Counted from the stretch's first letter, positions 34,649 to 44,465 are shown. The stretch: DNA of 64,000 nucleotides from CAWBRT01 sp963819175 (GCA_963819175.1 CAWFVJ010000021.1:248001-312000); one strand, 5' to 3'. Numbers and translations: made by a program. The notes: a model not told the origin generated them from the sequence alone.

Positions 34649-36569
34649 ATCTGCTCTTCCGGCGATCCGCGCCTTCACCAGTCCCCGTGCGTGGGCCTTT
34701 GCCGCGCTGGGATTGCAGGAATACCTTGACTCCTTTCCGGGAGACAGAGCGGCTCTTCAGACGAGAGACGAGATGGCACACCGGCTGCTTGATATTTACG
34801 CTTCCAGCCGCTCGCCAGGGTGGAACTGGTTCGAAGATGTTCTCGCTTACTCAAACGCCCGATTGCCGCAGGCTCTCTTAGCTTGCGCTTCGCGCACATC
34901 CGACAAAGCGATGCTTGCGGCTGGTCTTGAATCCCTGGATTGGTTTGTCACGACGCAGCGCTGCGAAATGAAAGGACACTTTGTGCCCATCGGATCGCAG
35001 GGCTTTTACCGCAAGGGCGGCGACAAAGCCCGATTCGATCAACAACCCGTCGAGGCAGGAGCCGTCGTCTCTGCATGCCTGCAGGCCTTTCGCGCAACCG
35101 GGGATGACCGTTGGTTGAAAGAGGCGTGGTCAGCATTCAACTGGTTCCTGGGCGACAATGATCTGCAGATCGTCCTTTACGATTCCAGCACCGGCGGGTG
35201 CCGGGATGGTTTGCATCCCGACCGGGCCAACGAGAATCAGGGAGCCGAGTCCACCCTTTCCTTCCTGATGGCGCTGTTGGAGATGCGTCTTCTGGAAGAC
35301 GCCGACATACCGATACTCAAGCACGGAATGCTAGTCAACCCAGGTGGTCTTGAACAGGCCCCGCAATCCATCGGAGATTCAATGAGTGTAGTTAAGAATC
35401 ATGACGAGCCGCTGCTTCACCGCCATCCCTCGAACCCGATCTTGACGAGCAAAGACTGGCCATATTCGATCAATAGCGTTTTCAATGCAGGCGCGACTCT
35501 GCTTGAGGATGGATCGACACTGCTGCTCTGCCGTGTAGAAGAGCGACGGGGTCTTTCGCATCTGTGCGCCGCCCGCTCTGCCAACGGCGTTGACGGATGG
35601 CAAATTGATCCGACGCCCACGCTCATGCCGAACCCGGATGAATACCCGGAAGAGTTGTGGGGCATCGAGGATCCTCGACTGACCTACGTGCCGGAACTGC
35701 AGCAGTACGCTGTTGTTTACACCTCATATTCCCGGGGCGGTCCCGGAGTCTCTCTGGCCCTCACAAAGGACTTCCGCAGCTTCGAGAGATACGGCGTGAT
35801 CGCATCGCCCGATGACAAAGATGCAGCCCTTCTCCCACGAAGAATCGGAGGGCGCTGGGCACTAATCCATCGGCCAATGACGGCGCTTGGCGCTCACATC
35901 TGGATCTCGTACTCCCCCGACCTGCGACATTGGGGCAGTCACAAGGTAATGCTGGAGGCCCGCCGTGGCGCATGGTGGGACGCAAACAAGATCGGGCTGG
36001 CTTCGCCGCCCATCGAAACCGCGAGAGGCTGGCTGATTCTCTACCACGGAGTGCGACAGACGCCTTCAAGCGCTCTCTACCGCCTCGGTTTGGCGCTGTT
36101 CGATCTTGAGAAGCCGGACGAATGCTTGTTGCGAGGCGATTCCTGGATCTTCCGAGCAGAAACCGACTACGAACGCGGCGGCGATGTCCACGACGTGGTC
36201 TTCCCGTGCGGATACACGATGGGCGCCGACGGTGACACGCTCAATATCTATTACGGGGCAGCCGACTCCTGCATCGGGCTGGCTCACGCCAGCGTCCGCT
36301 GTCTTCTGGCTTGGCTGGATGTCCAATGGAAGTTGCGAACGCGGCCGCCGGGCGCGGGACTTATGAAACCCCTGCTTTGGATTTTCCAATTTGGATTCGG
36401 TTGCCATCATAGCCAACTGAGCCGCGTGTTCACGATCAAGAAACGGACGTACCAGGTCTGCGTCGATTGTGGACGGGAATTTGAGTATTCATGGCCACTG
36501 ATGCACTGCCTGCAGTCGAGCGTTGCTGACAACGCCTGTGCGCCACTGGAATACCGCAAGGCAAGCTAA
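34617..36569 (+). CDS. Rest of the glycosyltransferase joined to GH130 and a zinc-ribbon tail
   Basis: One long frame without a start of its own. It begins with the missing part of the helical domain (LRGTAGRLFESALPAIRAFT to ENQGAESTLSFLMALLEM, ending about 35360). It then runs without a stop into a five-bladed propeller of family GH130: NPILTSKDWPYSINSVFNAG, ELWGIEDPRLTYV, YTSYSRGGPGVSLALTKDF and IYYGAADSCIGLA. GH130 enzymes are mannoside phosphorylases or hydrolases. The last 70 residues (VCVDCGREFEYSW) look like a separate small CxxC protein. Internal ATGs at 35382 (with GGAG upstream) and 36364 could be independent starts, so the fusion may be only apparent. Confidence 0.75.
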   Translation, partial: GLRGTAGRLFESALPAIRAFTSPRAWAFAALGLQEYLDSFPGDRAALQTRDEMAHRLLDIYASSRSPGWNWFEDVLAYSNARLPQALLACASRTSDKAMLAAGLESLDWFVTTQRCEMKGHFVPIGSQGFYRKGGDKARFDQQPVEAGAVVSACLQAFRATGDDRWLKEAWSAFNWFLGDNDLQIVLYDSSTGGCRDGLHPDRANENQGAESTLSFLMALLEMRLLEDADIPILKHGMLVNPGGLEQAPQSIGDSMSVVKNHDEPLLHRHPSNPILTSKDWPYSINSVFNAGATLLEDGSTLLLCRVEERRGLSHLCAARSANGVDGWQIDPTPTLMPNPDEYPEELWGIEDPRLTYVPELQQYAVVYTSYSRGGPGVSLALTKDFRSFERYGVIASPDDKDAALLPRRIGGRWALIHRPMTALGAHIWISYSPDLRHWGSHKVMLEARRGAWWDANKIGLASPPIETARGWLILYHGVRQTPSSALYRLGLALFDLEKPDECLLRGDSWIFRAETDYERGGDVHDVVFPCGYTMGADGDTLNIYYGAADSCIGLAHASVRCLLAWLDVQWKLRTRPPGAGLMKPLLWIFQFGFGCHHSQLSRVFTIKKRTYQVCVDCGREFEYSWPLMHCLQSSVADNACAPLEYRKAS

Positions 36570-36909
36570 AGCGTGTGCGAACTTCGTTCAGGCGGTGCGA
36601 CCCGAATTCCTCGCATGTGAGCGATCTTGCTCAGACACGACTGCTCACACCTGTCATTCTTTAATCTGTTGAGTGAGCCGAAAGTGCGACGACCACTTTG
36701 TAACAACCACATTTAGATCGCTGCGGGTGAGGATTCCAATTATTCACATCGAAGCGACCATATCCAGCCACATTGGCATTATTCATCCGCGTGTGGCGCG
36801 CAACCTCGGCGGACACTATTCGACCCTAAAGCTCTCGAATCTTTTACTTTGGGCAACGCCTTTAGGCGGATGAGAGGCGTTAGCTGCGAAACAAGGAAGG
36901 TCGAGGATT
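36570..36909. other. Intergenic stretch with operator-like palindrome
   Basis: No gene. It holds the palindrome annotated at 36618-36633 and, further on, an AT-richer part that probably contains the promoter of the Thivi_2564-type gene. Confidence 0.4.
36618..36633. promoter_or_regulatory. Palindromic operator candidate, copy 2
   Basis: TGAGCGATCTTGCTCA, again TGAGC-N6-GCTCA followed by GACA, matches copy 1 at 31821-31836 in 13 of 16 positions plus flank CATG. It lies 292 bases before the Thivi_2564-type gene. Confidence 0.45.
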
Positions 36910-37104
36910 ATGCCTCTGATTCAAATAGTGCAAGTGCTGATCGTGGTGGGTGTCCTGCTGTGGCTGGTGAATCGCTTCATCCCAATGCAGGCAACCCTCA
37001 AGTCAATTCTGAATGGCGTCGTGGTCATTGCAGTCGTTCTGTGGCTGATGAATGGGGTTGGTCTGTTTCACTCCATTTCCCGGATACACGTCGGGAAAGG
37101 ATAA
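36910..37104 (+). CDS. Thivi_2564-family small membrane protein
   Basis: A 64-residue protein with two membrane helices: MPLIQIVQVLIVVGVLLWLV and ILNGVVVIAVVLWLMNGVGL. The motif NRFIPMQATLKSILNGVV between them is the mark of this family, whose function is unknown. GAAGG and GAGG lie before the ATG. It is one of several tiny membrane proteins in this stretch. Confidence 0.8.
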   Translation: MPLIQIVQVLIVVGVLLWLVNRFIPMQATLKSILNGVVVIAVVLWLMNGVGLFHSISRIHVGKG

Positions 37105-37239
37105 GGTGATCGCCAGCCGGCAGCAGAACCGGAGAGTGGAGCTTCTAGTCTCTGGCAAACCTATAGACGATCAGGTCATGTGACGACAGAGAGCTTGCGG
37201 TAGACAGCATACGCGACGAGCAGGAATGAGGTAACACCT

Positions 37240-38005
37240 ATGAAAGCAATTGGACGTACCAGCACAGCTATTCTGTGCTTGATTCTCGGAATCGCTGCTT
37301 CTGGCTTTGCACAGCATGAAAAGCAGGGTGAAAAGCAGCGCGAGCCTGAGAAACAAGCCGAGCCCGCCAAGCAAGCTAAACCTGAGCAGCAGCACGCACA
37401 GCAAACGAAGCAAGCTGCGCCTGCCAGGCAAGTCAAGCCTGAGCAGCAACGTTCTCAGCAAACGAAGCGAGCCGAGCCCGCCAAGCAAGCCAAGCCTGAG
37501 CAGCAACGTGCTCAGCAAACGAAGCGAGCCGAGCCCGCCAAGCAAGCCAAGTCTGAGCAGCAACATGACTCAGCAACAAAAACAGCAACAACAGCACGCC
37601 CAGCAACAGCGTGGCAGTCAGCATCCCAAACCCAGCGCGAAACAGCGGCGTGTCGAGCAGAGTGCGTGGCAGGGGCATCGCGCGCGAAGTTGGCAGTCGG
37701 ACCACCGCACTTGGCAGCAACGCGGCGGCTACAACGGCTACCGCATTCCTGACGATCGATTCCGTGGATATTTTGGGCCGGAACATGGTTTCCGAATCTA
37801 TGGGCTCCCCTTCCTGGTTGTGGGCGGATATCCCCGCTTCCAATACAGCGGCTATTGGTTCAGTCTCGTTGACCCTTGGCCAGAATCCTGGGCGTCGAAC
37901 TGGTATGACACCGACGATGTCTATGTCAGCTACGTCGACAACGGTTATTACCTGTTCGACCGCAGGCATCCCGATGTTGGAATAGCAATCAGCATCTCGA
38001 TGTAG
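37240..38005 (+). pseudogene. Secreted Gln/Lys/Pro-repeat protein, frameshifted
   Basis: The first frame gives a signal peptide (MKAIGRTSTAILCLILGIAA, cleavage after GFA) and then 19-residue repeats of the type EQQRAQQTKRAEPAKQAKP. Near 37565 the sensible reading changes frame and continues to 38005 as QQQKQQQQHAQQQRGSQ, SAWQGHRARSWQSDHRTWQQ, then a conserved-looking domain with DDRFRGYFGPEHGFRIYGLP and YWFSLVDPWPESWASNWYDT. Acidobacterial secreted proteins with a similar C-terminal domain are common; the function is unknown. The shift lies at the end of the repeat array, where slippage is easy. Confidence 0.72.
37384..37554 (+). repeat. 57-bp tandem repeats (three units)
   Basis: Units start at 37384, 37441 and 37498 with GAGCAGCA, exactly 57 bases apart, and a partial unit starts at 37555. 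The second and third units are almost identical; the first is diverged. 57 is a multiple of three, so the array encodes 19-residue repeats. Confidence 0.85.
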
Positions 38006-38081
38006 CCGGCCACCCGGTGCAGCCTCAAAAGGGCTGCACCAGACGAACATTCTCATAGCAATATGTGAAGAAGGAGCGAAT

Positions 38082-38237
38082 ATGCTTGGAACTATATTGA
38101 TCGTGATTTTGATCTTAGCGCTCTGTGGTGCACTACCAAGATGGTCTCATAGCAGAGACTGGGGCTATTACCCGAGCGGCGGAGTAGGGCTGGTCCTCAT
38201 GATAGTTGTCATTTTGTTGGTTCTCGGGCGGATCTAA
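38082..38237 (+). CDS. DUF3309 small membrane protein
   Basis: A 51-residue protein: helix MLGTILIVILILALCGALP, then RWSHSRDWGYYPSGG, then helix VGLVLMIVVILLVLGRI. The central Trp-x-His-Ser-x-x-Trp-Gly-Tyr motif identifies the DUF3309 family. Ribosome site AAGGAG lies eight bases before the ATG. It ends three bases before the phospholipase C-like gene and may be co-transcribed with it. Confidence 0.88.
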   Translation: MLGTILIVILILALCGALPRWSHSRDWGYYPSGGVGLVLMIVVILLVLGRI

Positions 38238-38240
38238 ACC

Positions 38241-40243
38241 GTGGACCACCCGCTAACATCGCCAGGCGTCATAACCAAGGGTTGGCGCCTGCTTTCTGTC
38301 CGCGTGGTGGCACTTGTTCTCGTCGTGTTCATGTGCAGCGGCGGTGCGTTCGCATACTCCGTCTTGACGCACGAGGAAATCGTAGACCTGCTCTGGACCG
38401 ATGAGATCCGGCCGCTCTTGCTCAAACGATATCCAGGGCTGTCGGAAGACCAGATCAGGGAAGCGCACGCTTACGCCTATGGAGGCGCCGTCATCCAGGA
38501 CCTCGGCTACTACCCGTTCGGCAATAAAGAATTCAGCAACCTGGTGCATTACGTCCGCAGCGGAGACTTTGTTCGTGAGCTGCTGCTCGAAAGCCAGGAT
38601 GTGAACGAGTATGCCTTCGCCTTGGGCGCGCTGTCGCACTATGCGTCGGATATCGCCGGTCACCCGGCGATCAACCAGGCCGTCGCAATCGAGTATCCGA
38701 AACTGCGAGCGAAGTTTGGCAAGTCAGTTCGCTATGCCCAGGACAAGACGGCGCATCTGAAAACCGAGTTCGGGTTCGACACGGCGCAGGTCGCTAAGAA
38801 CCGTTACGCCTCGCAGCAGTACCACGATTTCATCGGATTTCAGGTATCCAAGTCCTCTGCTGGAGCGGGTCTTTCCCGTTGTGTACGGAGTGGAGCTGAA
38901 AGACGTGCTCGCCCACGAAGATCTGGCGGTGGGTTCGTATCGTTTCGCTGTCAGCCGGTTGATTCCGCAGATGACTCAGGTTGCGCTGCAAACCCATAAG
39001 AAGGAGCTGATACACGAAACGCCGAACTTCGCGAAGCGGAAGTTCCTGTACCGTCTATCGCGTTCCGGGTATGAAAAGGAGTGGGGAAAGGACTACGTAA
39101 AGCCAGGCGTCAGGCACGCGCGTCTTATCAACCCTCCTGCGATACATGCCGAGGATTGGTCCCTTCAAAGGGTTAGCGTTCAAAACCCCGACTCCTCAAA
39201 CTGAGGACCTGTATTTCAAAAGCATCAACACGACCGTCGATCAATACCGGGCCTTCTTGAAAGAAGTGCGCACTGACTCGCTCGTGCTTTCCAATCGCGA
39301 TCTTGATAGCGGCAACGTAACCAAGGCAGCGGAATACTCGCTCACGGACGACACCTACGCAAAGTTACTGGCGCAATTGTCAGAGCGGAAGTTCGATCGG
39401 ACCTCGCCGGAGCTTCGCGATAATATTTTGCAGTTTTATTCCGACCTTTCGTTACCGATCGAAACGAAGAAGGACCAGGGTCGCTGGCAGGCCGTACTGA
39501 CATCGCTAGACCAGTTGAAGTCCGTGACTCCGAATGCGGCTGTCGCCGACAGCCAGGCACAGCAATTCGCGCCCGTGGCGAACGTCGCCCTCACGATGCC
39601 GCCCGTGATCGTCATCGGCTTTGTGGGCGGGTTCATCAAGCGCGATAATCCTGTCCATAGCGAGGTGCAACTTGCAGCGCGCCTGCGCAAGGCGTTCCCT
39701 TTGGGCGTAGACGTGAAAACCTTTGAGGGTTACAGCGGGGAAGAAGCCAGAAAGAGAATCCTCGGCCTGCTGGACACGAACCATGATGGGACAACAACAA
39801 CCGGTGAGAAACAGAATGCCCGCATCATCATTTACGGACATAGCTGGGGAGGCTCGGAAGCCATTGCTTTGGCGCGTGAACTGGAAAAGGATGGCATCCC
39901 CGTGCGCCTTACCATTCAGGTGGATAGTATCGCTAAGATTCATCAAAACGATGCCGTTATCCCCGCGAATGTAGTCCGGGCCGCCAATTTTTATCAGCCG
40001 AACGGTCTTCTCCACGGCCAGCCCGAGATTCGCGCCGCCGATCCAACCCGCACGAGCATAATCGGGAATTTTCGCTTCGACTATCGCGCAAGCCCTTATA
40101 CCTGCGGTGAGTATCCATGGTACGACCGCATGTTCGCGAAGCCTCACACCCAGATTGAATGTGATCCAACGGTGTGGAAACAAGTGGAGGTTCTGATACG
40201 GTCAGACCTGCCCCCAACAACAGGGACTGAATTAGAACATTGA
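38241..40243 (+). pseudogene. Zn-dependent phospholipase C-like protein fused to a lipase-like domain, two frameshifts
   Basis: Three consecutive frames make one protein of about 667 residues. Frame 1 (38241 to about 38853): a signal-like segment VVALVLVVFMCSGGAFA and the Zn_dep_PLPC fold with YSVLTHEEIVDLLW and ALGALSHYASDIAGHPAINQ, whose His and Asp residues fit zinc binding. Frame 2 (to about 39109): LLERVFPVVYGVELKDVLAH to SRSGYEKEWGKDYVKP. Frame 3 (to 40243): RYMPRIGPFKGLAF to LDQLKSVTPN, then an alpha/beta-hydrolase-like part with VIVIGFVGGFIKRDNPVHSE and the nucleophile motif GHSWGG. Removing one base at about 38853 and one at about 39109 restores the whole. The join of the two activities is unusual. 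Confidence 0.78.
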
Positions 40244-40358
40244 TCAATCTTGATCTGGGTTACCGACTTTAGGACTCCCAACTTGGCAGGTTAACCTTAG
40301 CCAGCCAATGTTTAGGCTGCTTCGAACAATAATCTTGGCGCTGGCCGGATATGCCTTG

Positions 40359-43052
40359 TTAGATCCATTGCTTTCGCAACAGCCACACCTTGATGATTTG
40401 CGTAAGGCCCATATAGCCCAGCAACGTGCCCAGCAGAATTGGCCAGTACATCCGCGGCAGGTGAGTGAATCCCAGCGCAGAAGCCAAAGGAGAATACGGC
40501 AGCCACACGCCAAAAGCCATGATTGATAACGATGTGACGGTCAGCGCCCAACTCGCCCTGCTCTGTAAAAAGGGAACCTTATTGGTGCGAATGACGTGGA
40601 TGATGAGCGTCTGCGTCATCAACGACTCGACGAACCAGCCGGTCTGAAATAGCGATGCTCGGGATGGATCCCAGCAGTTGAATACCCAGAGCATAACGAA
40701 GAAAGTCGTATAGTCGAAAATCGAGCTGATAGGGCCGACATAGAGAATGAAGCGCTTGATTTCCCCGATGTTCCAGGGCTTTGGCTTAGTTATTTGCTCG
40801 TCGTCCACGGCGTCCGCCGGGATTGGCACCTGCGAGAAGTCATACAGGAGGCTGTTTGTCAGCACCTGAATCGGGGACATCGGCAGGAAGGGGAGGAAGG
40901 CACTTGCCCCCACCACGCTGAACATGCTTCCGAAGTTGGAACTTGCTCCCATCCGAATGTACTTAACGATATTCGCGAAGACCTTACGGCCTTCGATCAC
41001 GCCGCCTCCCAGCACCGTGAGGTCCTTCTCCAGCAAGATCAGATCCGCTGACTCCTTGGCGATGTCAGTGGCGGTGTCTACCGAAATGCCAACGTCAGCC
41101 GCTCGCAAGGCGGGAGCGTCATTGATTCCGTCGCCCATGTATCCGACGACGTGCCCCTTGCCCCGGAGGATACGGATGACCCGCTCCTTGTGCGCGGGAG
41201 AGAGGCGGGCGAACAGCACAGCCTTCTCCGCTGCCTCGGCCAGTTCCGCGTCGGACATCTTCTCCACGTCGCCGCCCAGCAGCATCGGGTCGGCTGATAG
41301 GCCAACGTCTTTGCACACCTTGCGGCTGATAAGGTGGTTATCCCCGGTGAGGATTTTTACGGCCACGCCATGCTTGTGCAGGGCCGCAAGGGCGCCGGCT
41401 GCGGTGTTCTTGGGTGGGTCCAGGAAGGCGACGTACCCTCTGAGCACGAGTTCGTGCTCGTCGTTTAACGCGCAGAGTTTCTTCCCGGTCAGGACCTTTG
41501 TGGCTACTGCCAGCACGCGGAAGCCGTCGTTGCTGAGACTGTCGTACTCTTGCTTCAGCCCGACCATGAGGGCTGGCTCCATTGGGGACAATTTACCATC
41601 GAGCTCAAAATGCGAGCAGCGGAGGAAGACCTCCTCCGGAGCCCCTTTAGTGAAAAGAATTGCCTGACCTCCGGCATCCTCCACTAAAACCGACATCATG
41701 CGTCGAGTGAAATCAAACGGGAGTTCATCCAGCTTTTTATACTTCTCGACATCCGCCTTCCCGTGAAAGTCGGAACTATCCAGAATCGCCCGGTCGAGCA
41801 GGTTCTTTAGGCCTGTCTGGAAATAGCTGATCAGGTACCCGTCCAGCAGCACGTCATTAGTTTCACGCCCAGCGACGTTGCAATGCCGCATCAGGACAAC
41901 GCGGTCCTCGGTGAGCGTACCCGTTTTGTCGGTGCACAACACGTCCATGGCCCCAAAGTTCTGGATTGAGTTAAGTCGCTTGACGATCACCTTCTTGCGG
42001 CTCATGGCGAGTGCGCCATTGGAAAGGCAGACGGAAACGATCATAGGCAGCATTTCAGGAGTGAGGCCGACAGCCACTGCCATTGCGAAGAAGAAGGCTC
42101 CCTTCCAATCGTGCTTGGTGAAACCATTGATGAGGAAGACTAGAGGGACCATTACTGCCATGAACTGCATCATCAGCCATGTAAAGCGGTTGAGGCCCTG
42201 GTCAAAGCTGGTCGGCGCTCGTTCCCCGGTGATCGAGCGGGCCATGCTGCCCAAGTAGGTTTGCACCCCCGTTGTGACCACGACCGCTGTGGCCGTGCCG
42301 CTCTCAACGCTCGTCCCCATGAAGCATGTGTTCTTGAGCTCAGTGGGTGAACTCTCCTCTTTGGTTTCGGGGTCGTGGCACTTCTCGATCGGGAGCGACT
42401 CACCCGTGAGACTGCCTTGGCTCACGAAGAGGTCCTTCGAAGACAGCAACCGCACGTCGCCTGGGATCATGTCGCCGGCGGCCAGTTTAATGATGTCACC
42501 GGGCACCAGGTCCCGGAGTGGGACCTCCCCCGCCGCTCCGTCCCGAACGACCGTGGCGGTCACATGGATCATGGCCTTCAGCTTTTGTGCGGCGGTGTCC
42601 GCCCGGGCCTCCTGCCAAAAGCGGAGTACCACACTCAGCGCCACCATGCCTACCATCACGAAGCCGGCGCGTGTGTCGCCTGTAAGGAAAGAAACTGCAG
42701 ACAAAATCGACAGCAGAATCACGAGCGGGTTGCGGATGATTTTCAGAACGCGGATGGGCCAGCCCTGCTTCCGCTCTTGTGCAACCTCATTCGGCCCCGT
42801 CGTGCGCGCCCGTTGTTCGGCTTCAATCTGTGTTAGACCACCCAAAGACGTCCGCAAGTTCCGAAGCAGCTCTGCACCGTCCTTTCGAGCGGCGTCGAGG
42901 ACTGCTGGCGAAACACGAATATTCTGGTGATTTGTCTTGGTTGGGATCGGTGATTCGTTCGGGCGAACCGATGGCCCGGCAGTCTTGGGACCTGCCGTTT
43001 CAACGCCGCCGACCAAAGCTCCTGTCGTGCTATCCGTATTCGGTGTTGTCAT
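40359..43052 (-). CDS. mgtA: Mg2+-importing P-type ATPase MgtA
   Basis: P3B-type ATPase of the inner membrane, about 897 residues from the ATG at 43052 (MTTPNTDSTTG); the frame is open to 43142. Motifs: cation-ATPase N-domain GLTQIEAEQRARTTGPNEVA, actuator GSLTGESLPIEK, membrane VAVGLTPEMLPMIV, phosphorylation site CTDKTGTLTED, hinge YMGDGINDAPALRAADVGIS. The Met-Leu-Pro-Met in helix M4 and the C-terminal helices fit MgtA/MgtB. I saw no mgtA-leader-like structure in the short upstream gap. Confidence 0.92.
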   Translation of the reverse strand: MTTPNTDSTTGALVGGVETAGPKTAGPSVRPNESPIPTKTNHQNIRVSPAVLDAARKDGAELLRNLRTSLGGLTQIEAEQRARTTGPNEVAQERKQGWPIRVLKIIRNPLVILLSILSAVSFLTGDTRAGFVMVGMVALSVVLRFWQEARADTAAQKLKAMIHVTATVVRDGAAGEVPLRDLVPGDIIKLAAGDMIPGDVRLLSSKDLFVSQGSLTGESLPIEKCHDPETKEESSPTELKNTCFMGTSVESGTATAVVVTTGVQTYLGSMARSITGERAPTSFDQGLNRFTWLMMQFMAVMVPLVFLINGFTKHDWKGAFFFAMAVAVGLTPEMLPMIVSVCLSNGALAMSRKKVIVKRLNSIQNFGAMDVLCTDKTGTLTEDRVVLMRHCNVAGRETNDVLLDGYLISYFQTGLKNLLDRAILDSSDFHGKADVEKYKKLDELPFDFTRRMMSVLVEDAGGQAILFTKGAPEEVFLRCSHFELDGKLSPMEPALMVGLKQEYDSLSNDGFRVLAVATKVLTGKKLCALNDEHELVLRGYVAFLDPPKNTAAGALAALHKHGVAVKILTGDNHLISRKVCKDVGLSADPMLLGGDVEKMSDAELAEAAEKAVLFARLSPAHKERVIRILRGKGHVVGYMGDGINDAPALRAADVGISVDTATDIAKESADLILLEKDLTVLGGGVIEGRKVFANIVKYIRMGASSNFGSMFSVVGASAFLPFLPMSPIQVLTNSLLYDFSQVPIPADAVDDEQITKPKPWNIGEIKRFILYVGPISSIFDYTTFFVMLWVFNCWDPSRASLFQTGWFVESLMTQTLIIHVIRTNKVPFLQSRASWALTVTSLSIMAFGVWLPYSPLASALGFTHLPRMYWPILLGTLLGYMGLTQIIKVWLLRKQWI

Positions 43053-43219
43053 CGTTTCTTTGGTCGCTTTTCGGGCGGAGCTCTCAAGCCATGGAAAACC
43101 ACCCACTCGAACAATCATCTTCCGGCCGGAACTCGCAGTCAACCGGCATGCTAGCGCCCACCTGTAACCTCAGCGCTTGTAGCCATGATCACTCCATTCG
43201 AATCGGCCTGTTGTTAAAG

Positions 43220-43489
43220 CTACCGTCTTTTCATTGCAAAACCGATTACCATTCCGACGGCGACACCTACTGCCAATGAAGCTACGACGGCTTCGGTAGG
43301 ATGCCGTTGCAGACGCTTGGTCGTGTCATCAAGGAATTCCTCGGCGGCATCGCAGCTATGTTTTGCGACACGCTTCGCCACTCCAACGCCATCTTCAAAT
43401 GCATCAGCAACGGCTGCCGTCGTTCGTGAAGCCTTGCGCGCTGATTCGGCGATTTGCTCGCTTGCTCGTTCCAACACTGATTGCGTCAT
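43220..43489 (-). CDS. YqjD/ElaB/DUF883-like membrane-anchored protein
   Basis: An 89-residue protein from the ATG at 43489, with GAGG nine bases upstream. A long amphipathic Ala-rich helix (residues 1-60, ERASEQIAESARKASRTTAA) is followed by the typical RHPTEAVVASLAVGVAVGMV membrane segment and a MKRR end. E. coli YqjD uses this layout to tether ribosomes to the membrane in stationary phase; whether this protein does so is unknown. Confidence 0.78.
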   Translation of the reverse strand: MTQSVLERASEQIAESARKASRTTAAVADAFEDGVGVAKRVAKHSCDAAEEFLDDTTKRLQRHPTEAVVASLAVGVAVGMVIGFAMKRR

Positions 43490-43594
43490 TATTTTTAACC
43501 TCTTTCGTCTTCGTTTGCATGCTGATTCGTTCATCTCACGACGGCCTTCATCTTGATGTAAACCATCGGGTGACGCTTCGAGCCGTTAGCTTAT

Positions 43595-44399
43595 TCATTG
43601 AGGCGTGAGTTTCTTGAAATCCTGATAATATTCGTCGAGTACCTGCCGCGTGAATCTGCCGATTGCAGCGTATTCGCTATCCGTGAGGTTGGCGAGCGAC
43701 ACTCGTGCTGAGGTGTCGACGACCTCGAATCCGTTACCAGGCAACAATACGACACCGGTCTCTTTTGTCAGTCGAAACAGAAAACCGATTCCTAAATCGC
43801 TTTTGACAAACCATGCCATCGAATTCCGGTCCGTATAGCTTCCCGCCTATTTCCTGCAAATCTATCAAGGTGTAATAATTGGCATCGTTGGGCTCATGCG
43901 CGGCCTTAATGCCCATATTGCTGTAGAGCGTTTGATATCTTTGCCGGATCAGCTGTTTGGCGGCATCTTTGTAGCGATGTTCGCGGTCCATCAGCCCATT
44001 GAGTGCGAATAACGCCATCTGTAACTGCTGCGGCCCAGACAGGCCGGCCGTATGGTTTAACGCAACGGCACGACTATCCGCAACCATGCGATCGATGAAA
44101 CGTAAGGCGCGCGGCTGCGTGGTCAGTGTGGCATAGCGCGTGTCAAGGAGAAGCTTTTGTTTCTCCGGCAGGGCAGCCAGTGCGGCATCGAAGGCGTTAT
44201 CATCATGCAAAGCGATGGCGCCGAGCCGCCAACCGGTTGCGCCAAAGAACTTCGAGAACGAGTAAACGCACGGTGTGTTACGCGGGCACTTTGCAAACAA
44301 TGAAACGAAGTCGTCCGCAAAGGTGCCGTAGACATCGTCGGTGACGATAAAGAGGTCCGGACGATGGGTGGCAACCACAGTATGATGGCGTACCCAGGT
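43595..44399 (-). pseudogene. Aspartate 4-decarboxylase (AspD-like), C-terminal half, frameshifted
   Basis: Homology to the large PLP aspartate aminotransferase/4-decarboxylase begins abruptly near 44390: VVATHRPDLFIVTDDVYGTF, the PLP-lysine motif YSFSKFFGATGWRLGAIA, and LSGPQQLQMALFALNGLMD. Near 43820 the frame shifts, and the end (FVKSDLGIGFLFRLTKETGV, VVLLPGNGFEV, IGRFTRQVLDEYY) is read to 43595. The first about 250 residues of the usual 530 are missing and I find them in no frame upstream. So this is a true remnant, with a one-base shift besides. Confidence 0.82.
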
Positions 44400-44465
44400 T
44401 AGCCAGATTGCTTCGCCTACTGGGCGATCTGCCAGAGACCGAACACTGCGACCGCTCCGTGACAA

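Noticed and set aside
37384..37570. Regular repeats that could suggest a CRISPR array
   Set aside because: The 57-bp units are contiguous and coding, without unique spacers. The same holds for the repeats at 18453-18660.
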